Shown here: positions 27,201-37,800 of the stretch, in pieces
How positions within the stretch are numbered: position 1 is the first letter of the stretch
Layout: each line of letters starts with the position of its first letter
DNA from: Lamellibrachia satsuma
Lineage: Eukaryota; Annelida; Polychaeta; Sabellida; Siboglinidae
Assembly: GCA_033239005.1 (NCBI GenBank)
Contig: BSQZ01000005.1
Coordinates: 4,309,001-4,373,000 of the forward strand
Direction of reading: 5' to 3'
DNA: 64,000 nucleotides
Translations under genes and position numbers: made by a program
Notes under the pieces: generated by a model
Databases searched by the model: none
What the model saw: only the letters and a program-made list of their open reading frames with translations
What the model was told of the DNA's origin: nothing

Positions 27201-29825
27201 TGACGTTTTACCATTTATTAACTCTTCAAAAACAGTGCAGTGACAATTCCCTTTTTGGTAGAACATTTGTTTTTTAACAGTTAGGTTATTGGGCATGCAT
27301 ACAAAACATAATAATGTTGGCATCAAAGCAGAAATTGTGTCATTTGATAATCATTTGTTTTTTAACAGTTAGGTTATTGGGCATGCATACAAAACATAAT
27401 AATGTTGGCATCAAAGCAGAAATTGTGTCATTTGATAATAGATGAATATTTGAAATATTTCCGTTTTACTGCGTGTGTGTGTGTGATAACAATAATAACA
27501 ATGATGTGTTTTCCAATGATTAAATATTTTTACTTGCCAAGAGAAATGTTAGACTCTAATGCCATTGTTTCAGTGTAAATCATTTGTTATGTACAGGGCT
27601 TTCCCATGAGCACAACCTGCAGAAGATGCGTCTGCTGACATTCATGCAGATGGCCGAGGAGAAGCAGGAAATTTACTTTGACACGATACAACAAGAAATG
27701 AACCTGACAGAGGATGATATCGAAGCATACGTCATTGAAGGTGGGATAGTCACTGTAGCCATGTTACTGCTTCAAAGCATCGATGTGTGGGTGTATATAT
27801 AGTGAATGGCTGTGTAATGCGCATTGTCTACTTTGCTATCCATATTGGGAGTAACATCAATCTAGGTTGTACTTTGTAGAGTCACTTACATGAAGCTTAT
27901 GATTACATGCTTTCGTCCTTGAAGTCAGGAATGGGTTTTACTTACTTAGGTTCTTCCTGACCATAGGCGGAGGCCTCAGTGGTCAGATCTTCAACTTTGG
28001 AATGTTGTATGACTTCCTGGCAAGGCGGCTTTGTAGTTGTAGAGAAATTCCTCAGTACTCCAATGTCTATCTAGGCGGTTTTTAAACGAGTTGATACTTT
28101 GGGCAGTTACAACTACTTCCGGTAGATCATTCCATAATCTAAGTGAGAAGCTTTCTTTTGTAATGTTTGTATGAGCACATTCTAGAAACAATTTCAAACT
28201 ATGACCCTTTGTTCCTTCCCTTGTATCAATGTCTATCACTGACTGTGCCGCTTGACAATGTTAGATACATCACTGTCATACTTCCCTTGAAGCAGTTTAT
28301 ATACCTCAGTCATATCACGTGTTCGTCTATATGTAAGTGTGGGAAGTTTCAATCTCTCAAGTCTTTCCTGGTAAGGAATATCCTTCCTACCAAGAAGTTG
28401 CTTTGTTGCACGTCTCTGCACATTTTCAATGGCATCTTTGTATTTATGTTTATAAGGGGACCATATTAATAATAACTTTATTTATACACTAAAATCCAAA
28501 GTAAAACTCTGTTCAGTAGTGTTTACAAAACTAAAATACAAATAATAATAATACATCAAATATTTCTAAAACTTGAACTAGCCAACTAAGCCACACAAAC
28601 TATCTTCAGGTTATAAGCATACTCTTGCTGTATTGTTTTCCCTACGTGCATCAAATTACATTTATCTGGGTGAAATCTTAACCGTTGACTTGACCAAGAT
28701 GTTAAATAATCTAAATCATCCTGTAGTGTATGCTGGTCATATGGACTATTTTTTTGTCGGTTGCAGGTAACTTAGTGGACCTATTCCAGGTGCCTCGCCT
28801 ATCTCCAGTGTATAGAAGTCATTTTGGTTGTAAATGCATATGTAGTTTCAGATGCAGTAGTTTTGTTCATTTCATTAACTTCTGTGTGAAAAATTTTATA
28901 CGACTTTACTGGGTTCAGCCTACAGTAGACTTTCCCATTGCTGGCCATGTTAACACTTTGCATGATTATAAGAAAACATGACCATCAACAATTCTAAAAC
29001 TTTTTACCTGCCGCTGTCATCATCCCATTGACATGCTGGTCGAGTTTGGTAAAAATCAGACATTTCTAGCTCTTGCAAAATGTCTGTATGTGTGATACTC
29101 ATCAATGTTTACCAGTATTGGCACGAATTACGACGAACATATGTCGAGTGGCAAATATCCTTCTGCCTATTAAAACCATCTAAAAAGCCACCATTTCACT
29201 CTTGACAGCTTCTACCAGCAAACCTGGCACTGTCCCTGCTCAAATGCACTTATGTCCGATCATATGAATTTTTAAATTTTAAAAAGTTCCTATATCCAAA
29301 CTTGCTATGCCCTACATTTGTCGGTAACATACCAGGAATTCTAATTGAGGAATGACCTCTCATGTTATATGTGCATATCATGGAATAAATTTGTAATAAT
29401 AACGAGAATTGTAATCCATTCCATTTCGTGGGAACACCCTTTGAAGGGTGGGTGCGTCTAGTTCCCAGAAACACTTTGACCAAGACAGGAAGTGGGACGA
29501 AGTATAGATGATTCAGCGTTCATCCACACTTGGCGTGGGATAAACTGACAAATCCATGTTTTTGGTTGATCTGCCACCGAGGATGGGATAGAGTTTGCTC
29601 CATAGTTCAGCTTGTGAACCTGACCTGTCTGTTGCAGTGCTGCGAACAAAGTCAGTGCAAGCGAAGATCGACCACATAGCAAAGAAAGTCGTTATCAGCA
29701 GCACCACACAGCGGACATTCAGTCGACAGCAGTGGCAGCTGATACGAGACCAGTTGGGCGCGTGGCAGTCAAACCTCAGCCAGGTCGTCACAGGTCTACA
29801 GAGTCTCTCGACACACACACACTAG
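18288..29825 (+). CDS. EIF3M: Eukaryotic translation initiation factor 3 subunit M
   Basis: Ten exons: 18288-18329, 21413-21551, 23943-24084, 24375-24498, 25010-25104, 25565-25648, 26044-26143, 27035-27116, 27597-27740 and 29638-29825. All junctions have GT/AG and matching phases (0,1,2,0,2,2,0,1,1); the sum is 1,140 nt, or 379 residues, against 374 in human. The start [61 protein letters not shown] and FSRQQWQ all match eIF3m. It is a PCI-domain subunit of the eIF3 complex, which acts on the 40S ribosome in cytoplasmic translation initiation; the PCI/winged-helix part is in the C-terminal half (exons 7-10). The gene is complete, with no frameshift. Introns hold transposons, including a LINE end in intron 9. 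A candidate ATTAAA signal lies near 30092. It is convergent with the next gene. Confidence 0.97.
19272..20340. mobile_element. DNA transposon in eIF3m intron 1, inverted ends CACAGCAAAATGA
   Basis: The left end (19272-19303) begins ATGTGACCCCCATCACAGCA and the right end, read on the other strand from 20340, begins ATGTGACATGTCACAGCA; both continue AAATGARTCA. The minus strand holds a 68-codon frame (19679-19885) with an acidic tail ([11 protein letters not shown]), possibly the remnant of an element-encoded protein; I do not recognise it. No obvious target-site duplication. Confidence 0.6.
21978..23857. mobile_element. DNA transposon family A, copy 2, in eIF3m intron 2
   Basis: Left end GGTCATTCCATGTCAAATCA at about 21979 and right end, on the other strand, starting TGTCATTCTGTGTCAAATCA near 23857; both lead into ACCAA. 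It shares a block of about 190 bases with copy 1 (23101-23290 here), including 'cagaacaccatcct' and 'ggtcataggacttgtcc'. The large inverted repeat of copy 1 is not present in full. A 28-bp tandem array lies inside. No transposase was seen. Confidence 0.65.
23495..23606. repeat. 28-bp tandem repeat, 4 copies
   Basis: Copies of 'atattctgttccaatagg' plus 'tctacacaac' begin at 23495, 23523, 23551 and 23579, nearly identical. It is internal to transposon A copy 2 and is absent from copy 1, so it expanded after the copies separated. Confidence 0.9.
26529..26694. repeat. Near-perfect hairpin (about 70-bp arms) in eIF3m intron 7
   Basis: The left arm, containing 'agacctttggggaaatgtct', is repeated as its reverse complement in the right arm, and both arms continue into 'cagggctgggt-caattac'-like sequence around a loop of about 30 bases. 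The arms differ at only a few positions. The same 'cagggctgggtccaattac' motif recurs at 49452, so the loop-side part belongs to a dispersed repeat. Two oppositely oriented ends of a small transposon would give this structure. Confidence 0.85.
26724..26965 (+). mobile_element. tRNA-derived SINE in eIF3m intron 7
   Basis: The head has a tRNA-like shape: an A-box-like 'tggtatattgg' near 26734 and a B box 'gggttcaaatc' near 26777, separated by a normal distance. A non-tRNA body follows (to about 26965). The head cannot form a normal tRNA acceptor stem that I can see, so it is a SINE rather than a gene. Confidence 0.65.
27264..27439. repeat. Identical 88-bp tandem duplication in eIF3m intron 8
   Basis: Units 27264-27351 and 27352-27439 read the same base for base as far as I can compare. 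Given how diverged the other repeats here are, this duplication is recent, or it is an assembly duplication. Confidence 0.92.
27960..28740 (-). mobile_element. CR1/L2-type LINE 3' end (reverse transcriptase tail), decayed
   Basis: On the minus strand, conserved LINE phrases appear in order: DDLDYLTSW and [15 protein letters not shown] (28740-28610), then [19 protein letters not shown] and [13 protein letters not shown] (28421-28236), then a stop and [21 protein letters not shown] and [11 protein letters not shown] (28239-27991). This is the usual C-terminal end of CR1/L2-type reverse transcriptases. An AT-rich gap (28469-28600), stops and frame breaks show it is dead. It lies antisense in eIF3m intron 9. 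Confidence 0.8.
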
Positions 29826-31204
29826 TCAATTCCTGCTTCTCTGTCTCACTCAAAGCTGCCAGAACTATTATTATGTTATACAAATAATGCTATTTTTTCA
29901 GATTCTCCTATAAAATCATATTCCTACATAAAACACCTGGAAACCATTGTGAACAGGACACATCCAGGGACGATTTAATTTTTGATTAGTTCACATTTGT
30001 TATCAGACTATAAGATTATAATTTGCAAAGAGTTGTCATGATGTGGTAGTTTTGTGGTGCAGCTCCACCACCATGTTGGAATTGCATGTAATATTAAAGA
30101 TTGTGTCTATCCGTTGGAAATAAGTTGTCTTATGATTTGATATGATTTGTGAAGATTCTGCATTGCTGACATAATTTTTTATTTGAAGCTTAATTGTTCC
30201 TAAATTATCTTTCTTTGGGGGTCTTCATTTTTAAGCATGACATGCATTGTTTAGTTATCATTTCATCAGTTTCTTCGTCATCAAGCAGGCTCATTTGTGT
30301 GATATTAGCTCGATGTGGGTAGTCATGGCTCATCCAGTGTCAACTTGAATTTATATGTCCCATATATAGCCCATTCAAAGAAGTTGTATTAAACATGTAA
30401 CAAAATTATTTGGGGAAAATGCTGAAACAAGTTTGAAACAAGCATATAGATATTTCATTAAAAACGTTTATTAATGAACAAAACAATATGCTCCTGAATT
30501 AAATTACTGCTCACTGGCCAACTGTAATGCTAAACAGTAGGAATAGAGTACATAATAATACCAAAATTACAAATGCACATTCACTGATTCATGCACTCGC
30601 TGTGTAAATTCTTGGCATCAATCACTTGGTTGTTATGTATTATATAAATTTTTTTATGAAATCGACAAAATGTGCAATGCACAATATCTCCAGGTTTATT
30701 AAATTTGCTCTTACATTCCTAACCTTCATGACCTTAATTCTTCTGCATTGATATATTTAAGGCCCACACCCCCTAACTCTTCCATTCATCCATCATGAAA
30801 CATGTCTTGCAAACACCTGTGAATGTTTATACACGGGTGTCGCTAACTAAACAGCATATCACAATCGCTTATTGATGACTTGCATTTGTTGTACACTTCA
30901 ACAGAAGGGCAAATGTTCTGATTTCAATAGCACCTTGTGTTGCTCGCATACAACTTAAAAATACATTTAACTGGAAAGAATAACACATCTAATAAAAGTA
31001 TTAACCTAAATGAAATAATATAAACATCTCATTGGAGAAGCAATTGTCTATCTAGTTATGTACATGGATTTGTAATGAAAACGTAAAACAAGTATTGTAC
31101 TATTAGCTGAAGACGAGTTACATCTGACCAGCCTTGACGTCTGGTTAGTTGTCTTGGTGGTCAGCCAGCTGAAGGGGTCCAGGCAAGAGGAAGGGGTCAT
31201 GGAT
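29826..31204. other. Tail-to-tail intergenic region between eIF3m and the RING gene
   Basis: It holds the 3' UTRs of both convergent genes. On the plus side ATTAAA near 30092 is a candidate poly(A) signal for eIF3m. On the minus side AATAAA motifs read from about 30470 and 30700 could end the RING-gene transcript. No coding sequence was seen. Confidence 0.5.
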
Positions 31205-31848
31205 TCAGCCGAGTTTGGGGAAATCCTCGGCCAGAAGGGCGTGACTGCGACACGTGGGACATGTTCTTGTGCCCACTCCCAGCACCCACTGTCTGATGCA
31301 CTGCAAATGGGAAACAACAAATCTCATCCTGGTGTTCTCAGGGGCTTTATAAATAAAAGAAATTATAGGATTGACCCCACCCACCCACCCACCCAAAAAA
31401 AACAGTATGTTGCCAATGCAGTGAATGGAAAGCTGATTATTGCAATATTTAAACTGGGAAAAAAAATATATATATATACCTTTCCAGTTTTGGTGTGATA
31501 ATCCAAGTGCACCCTATTATTTACACTTCGGTAAAAAAGTCACGGCAGGGGACAGCAAAGGTTAACCTCATCAAATCCAACCGTTCAAAGTTATGTGGTT
31601 TCTGCACAAACTGGGCTTGACTTTAAATGTCCTGGCCGAATCATATTTTTATCCACTAGATGGCATTGCAGTTATTTGCAGTAGTGAAAACTGGAGTAAT
31701 CACATGGTTCATGCTGAACACAGAATTGAATATGAGCAAATGTTGAAACAAGAATTACCTTGTCATGGAACATGTGGCCACATTCTAGCATCTTGCTGTC
31801 TTTTGGTTTGATACCATCGCAGCATATCACACATTCAACATCGTCCAT
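31205..31848 (-). other. RING-H2 finger coding exons of the 31-48 kb gene
   Basis: Exon 31848-31759 gives Cys-x2-Cys, then Cys-x-His-x2-His. Exon 31300-31205 begins with the sixth ligand Cys and gives Cys-Pro-Thr-Cys. All eight zinc ligands are present (C3-H2-C3), with Trp at the usual E2-contact position (QWV), so an active E3 is plausible. The intron splits the finger after the second His pair. The tail LLAEDFP resembles the TTC3/DZIP3 ending. Confidence 0.88.
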
Positions 31849-34800
31849 CTGCAATGATCACAGTGGCAACAGGTCATTAACATTTCACTAACAGAAGATT
31901 AACTTTTGTACATGTTGCATGAATTTGCACTGACAATTTATCATGAGCAAAATTATTTAATATAAAAAATATAGTTCTGTATTTGGAATTACCTGCCAGA
32001 TATTAGATATCACACAAAACATTTATTTTTCCACAGTACAAGTTAGGATACACTAAAAAAATTCCTGATCTTTAGTGGACTTAAACAACTTCCCTTATCC
32101 TAAACAAAAATTGCCAGACTTTGCCCCCCCAAAAAAATTGTTTTTCCAATACTCTGACTAAATAAAAATGTCTTAGATGACAAACCAGGAAGCGTATAGT
32201 CGGCTATTGAACCCATGTTGCATGACAGAAGAAAACATGGTATATCATTCCGAATGAACCCTACAATTAGCAACAATGTAGTTGTTGGGCGCATTTGTTG
32301 GATCTGCGCAATCTGCAGATTGCACTGCACAATCTGCAGATCAGCAGATTGCATGCCCATCTGCTGATCATGCAAATTTTATTAATAGTGTAGTTTAGTT
32401 GCTTTACACGTTTTATTGCGTTTTGTGGGATGCATAAATAACTCTCGTTGACTTGATATACAGATTCGCAGAAATGTGTGCAATCCGCAGATTGCGCAAC
32501 ACAATCTGCAAATTTAGATTGCCATATACACCTCATCTAGTTCCGTCACATGTGTAGGCCGACTGCCTGAGGTGTCGCTCCACCCACCCCATGAGGGTGT
32601 AATGGCAGGGGCCGGGGTTGGCTTGGAAGACTTCATCGGCCGCAGCACCTTTGGTAGAGGTGCTGGCTTGGTTTGCTGGGCCTGTGGTTTAGACTTCTTC
32701 AGCTCGTCTTCAGAGTGGGCGAATGAGCACTGCAGAAGGAGAGGAAACTGTAAAAGTTACATTTGTGCCAGATACAAAATGTGAAGCTTCTAAGTAATTA
32801 CCTCGACTATTTTTATATCATGTGCCTTTTTGTGAAATCACTGATCTATATTTGTTAGAAAAGTCATACCACAATAATTATTATAAAACAATCTCACATT
32901 GGTTGTTATATAAAGTATACGCGTGTTTGTATAAATCCGTTTCATAAAAAAATTATTAACAAATTTTCAAATCTACTATTTTAGAATTTACTGTTTTCAA
33001 TCAAAATTATCCTAACTTAATACAAGTTAGCCCTCAACAGCCCCTCATGATGTTTCTGTAATTGATACTTAAGCTCCTCCATGCGCTGCAAGTTATATTA
33101 GATAAAGGGTCATTTCTCCATCGCAAACTGAACCACAGTTATTAGTAAGTCACTAAAATATCAAATAGTATATCACAGTTGTTTAATTCTGTGTTTGAAA
33201 TATTGGTTTTAAAAATATTAACCATGACTAGTTAACATACCTTAATTTTTTGTTGGGAAAGACCAGAGTATACATATATTTCTAAGGGCAATAATAATAG
33301 AACACGGTACCTTGTTAAAAGTACAAAATCTTATAATTGTCATCGTATAATCATGTTATATTGTATAAACTATATCTACTCCAACATATTGGCCACCCAA
33401 ATGTGTTTTGTTGAACCACTGTTTGTTTATATAATTTGACCGTTATCTGTTAAATTTGAATCAGAGATGGCAATGGCAAAAGCCATCAGCAATTAGCTGA
33501 ACAGTACAATATCGGTCGATCACAAGTTGGGAACATTTTGAGAAACAAAAGGAAATATCTCGATGCATTTGAGAACAACTTGAATAAACCAGCCAGCAGA
33601 AAGCGACAAGCTATCAACCCGGCATTCGACAAGGTTGGTGCAATTTGCATTGCCGATTTTGATATCAACTTTGTATGAATGATAAATCTCTTGAGTGATT
33701 GGATAAAATTTGGTACATGTACAACAACACGATGTGATAATGTGGAACAAAATTCAATAATCTGATACGTAGCACATGTGGTTATATAATATAGGCTCCC
33801 CAAAATAAACCGGGTCGCCTCTGGTGTATAACTAGTGTTCGATCCTGAACAGCAAATATTTAATGAGTTGTCAAGTCAGCAAAAAATGTATTGTGCCAAC
33901 ATTAATACTTATTGATATGTAACAACACCAACTAGCAAACATCGGTCGATCTGATGGATGAATAATTTCACCGCAATCGACACACTAAATGCCTTACGGT
34001 GTTACGCGAAGTTACAGGTTATGAAAAAATAACATCGGGAATTTCTGTGTGTGTTTGTGAGTTTGCGTTTATTCAGAGTTTCGACTGAACAGCTCCAAGT
34101 CCCATGATGCTTCAGTGCCCATATTCATTATTAAGGTCACCTCGCTATTATGGTCACTCTGACTCAGTCCCGTGGGTGACCATAATACCAAGGTTACACT
34201 GTATAAAACAAATTATCGTATGGTTCATTAAAACACATTTAGCCAGTCAAGATGTTAAAACATGTAATATATTACAGTTTAAACTGTAAAACATGATTTC
34301 ACTGACCTGATCACCGAATTGACAGTATCCCTTGAGAATGTTCTGACACATCTGAGTCTTCCGGGGCATCTGCCGCAGTTGCTTCTTGCCGTGCGCGTAG
34401 CCACACTGGTCGCCTTGCACACACGTGCCGCTCTGCCAGAACTGACAGATGCGGGTCTTGTAGTTGATTTTGTTCACTGGGTCGGTGGCATCCCCACCCT
34501 CGCGCCCCACACTGTCCTGTTGCAAACACAAACACCAGTTTGTTTCCAACACTCGATAATGTTTGCGTGACTGACTAGTCTGTATATACAGGAATGTTGT
34601 GGTTACTACAATTTGATGGTCTTAAGAAGCCTTGCACAACTAGTCATGATTTTTTTAAACATACATCAAAGCAGCAGTTGTTAATCAGGATATTGTACTG
34701 CAATTAATATCATGGTTATTGTAGTAGAATTGACACACTAAAAGTGTGTGCTTTTTAAGATTTTTTTTAAATAATTTTTTTTTATTAGAAAACATACCTA

Positions 34801-37800
34801 ACTTTGCTAAGATGAATGTAACTGTAAGAATATAACTTTCCTTGTTATTATATTCATATAAACCAGATATAAAAACTAAACGATTTTTTTAGTTATTTAA
34901 ATTATGATTCAAATCATTATTTAAATTAACAATTTTAAATCAAATTATTTAAATCAAACAATTTTTAGGTAAAATATTTTGCATTTCTGATTTCAAATGC
35001 AATCAATTAAAATTTCAAATACAACAATAAATATAACTGATCAAATACAATATATGGGCTTCTGGCTTAATAAAAATATGCAAAAACAGTGTATTTAAAT
35101 ATACGTTTTTGACCCCAATCTCTGTGAGTCTGTGTCTGTCATATTTACTATTACCTTACCGTAGTGGCAAACATTGTGGTTCCAGAGGCAACATGTGCAT
35201 ACATTGGGTCTCATAATGTTATGATGTTGGAAATAAATAGTTTTGACTGATTGATTGATTGGCTGACACTTGGCCAGCCTTGTGAAGACAAGAAACAGCA
35301 GACAACTTACTGTTGACCTGGCTGATCCAATGATCTTGGAGGCATCACTAATCACCTGGGACATGTGCACCCCCTTCAGACCTGCATGCTTCTGTCTCAC
35401 TTGTTTGATAGCATCATGCAACACCGCCCTGCAATCATGTACACCTGCCTTGTGAGGTCAACACATGTCTCATAAGGTCAATGTCAGCCTCATCATGAGT
35501 TCAAGGCCAGCCACATGAGGTCGACAAGACCCTCATCAGGTCAACGTCAGCCTCATGAGATCGACACCAGCCTCATGCGGTCAATGCCAGCCTCATGAGG
35601 TTGACACCAGCCTCATGAGGTTGACATCAGCCTCGTGAGGTCAATACCAAAATCACAAGGTCTACACCAGCCTTGTGAAGTCCATGCCAGCCTCATGAGG
35701 TCAACACGCGCATCACAAAATCTACACCAGCCTTGTGAAGTTAATGCCAGCATCACATCTACACCACCTTGTGAAGCCAACACCAGCCCCATGAGGTCAA
35801 CACCAGCATTGTATGGCCTACATCAGCCTCATGAAGTCAACACCAACTATATCTATTCCGACATCTTGCCCGCCCAAATGTGGTTTAATGAACTACAATT
35901 TTTTAAATATAATTTGACAGTGTTTTTGAATGTCGAATTTGTCATTCAGCACATTAGGCTATTCATCGAACAGCTATTGACAATTTGTGGTACCAGTGGA
36001 CAAAGTTTATTGGGGACAGGCATTCATGGGACCACGTCATGGGCATATTATTAACACTCATAAAATTGCAACATAAATTTTATATTTGCCCTGAAAAAAT
36101 ACAAATTAAACAGATAACAATCAAAGGACATGCTGAAAAATGTGGTTCATTAAAACACATTTGGGCAGTCGAGATTTTAGAATATAGTTTATAGTATATA
36201 ACATGGATTTTTTTTACAATAAAACCGACCAGGCTTTGTATCGCTGACATTACTTCAAAAATTATGCACTGAAGAATCACTATGACTGAGATATTCCCTC
36301 AAGTGAAAGGTTGGTGATTTTTGTAACAGACAGAACAATAACTAACATATAACCAACTATGCTTACTGAGTGGCATCTGGGTGCATCTCTTTCATCTTCA
36401 CAATGAGTTTCTCAAAGCTGTTCATCTGTTTCTCTGTGTGATCTCCCTTTTTCTTCTTACCAACAACCTATCAAAGAAGACACAATACTTACCAACAACC
36501 TGTCAAAGAAGACACAATACTTACCAACAACCTGTCAAAGAAGACACAATACTTACCAACAACCTGTCAAAGAAGACACAATACTTACCAACAACCTGTC
36601 AAAGAAGACACAATACTTACCAACAACCTGTCAAAGAAGACACAATACTTCAATTTGTGAAATGTCAGTGTTCTCACCAGATTTGTAATAGTCAAAGGTC
36701 ACATAAGCCAATGACCACCTGTTTAAGTAGGTCTTGGCAAGTAGCGTCACATGTGATTTTCATTGCCTAAACAATCCAAATTAACAGAGCAGATCAGTAT
36801 TCCTAGCTTAATTAGACTCCAATGCAAATCTACTATTTTTCTCAGTATTACTGTCATTACCAGCAGACAGCATCAAGACCATCACATAGACAGACCATCA
36901 TATTGAATAATGGGCCATCTTAAAATATTTCATCTGCTCAACATACTATTAAAGAAATGTGCACAAATTAATTTAACCGGACATATTGATGATCAACTCA
37001 TGAAACATATTTGCAATATTTCTCAATACAACACGAATCCTCAAGTTTTTTTAAGTAAAATCGTCTGATGATTTCAGATTAAAAAAAAATTACATTACAC
37101 GCAAATTTAAGAGCTTCCACTGGATATAAGAATTTGACTGACGTCTATGGGTTTGGCATAAAACTAGAATATTAATGAAAGCATGAATAGGCATGCAACA
37201 GACAACGAATGAAGTCAAGTGAAAGGCCTTTACCGGCTGCCAGTTGGCGTGACTGCTGATGTCGAAGTCTTCAAACATGTCTCCTCCTTGCTGACCTGAT
37301 AATCAACCATATACATGCATCAAGTTGTTACGTTAGAAGGCACAAATCCTAATCATAACAATTTCCTGCTACTTTATGTCCCATGCAAAGTAGGCTAGAA
37401 CTTTATGAACAGAAGAGTCAATGTTGTCAACAAACTCAACAAAAGTAATCTAGAGCATGGATTCACAAACCTTCTCAGCTCAAGGCTCCCAACAATTTCT
37501 GTCTTTTGGCTGAAGTCTCCAGGTTTGTATCTCACATGTAATGTTCCATTCTAAAATAATTTTTTATATTTGTTGAGGATCCCCTGAAATTATATGGTAG
37601 CGTCCCAGGATCCTCGGCCCCCAGGCGGGGAAGCCCTGATCTAAAGGCTTTGTTTTTGACAACTAATCCACCATGTTGATAATATGTTTCAAAACATATT
37701 TACCTAGGAGTGTGTCTGCCACGCCACTGAACCCGAGTGATGCCGCCGATGACATAGATAAGTTGCTGAGTAACGACACCGAATCGTTGGTAGACGGCTT

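Larger units (their letters stand above)
32532..34516 (-). other. Two CCCH zinc fingers, second one split by an intron
   Basis: Exon 34516-34307 holds finger 1 (CQFWQSGTC...C...H) and the first two Cys of finger 2 (CQNILKGYC). Exon 32729-32532 starts exactly with the third Cys (CSFAH). Both fingers are C-x7-C-x5-C-x3-H with aromatic residues in place, the form that usually binds single-stranded RNA. A Pro/Lys linker with WGGW follows. Confidence 0.88.

Noticed and set aside
35635..36054. 139-codon plus-strand frame rich in Ser/Pro/His
   Set aside because: Its first half is the 20-bp minisatellite and the rest is intron sequence of the minus-strand gene.
36461..36656. CRISPR-like regular array
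   Set aside because: Units are directly adjacent with no unique spacers, and the host is an animal.
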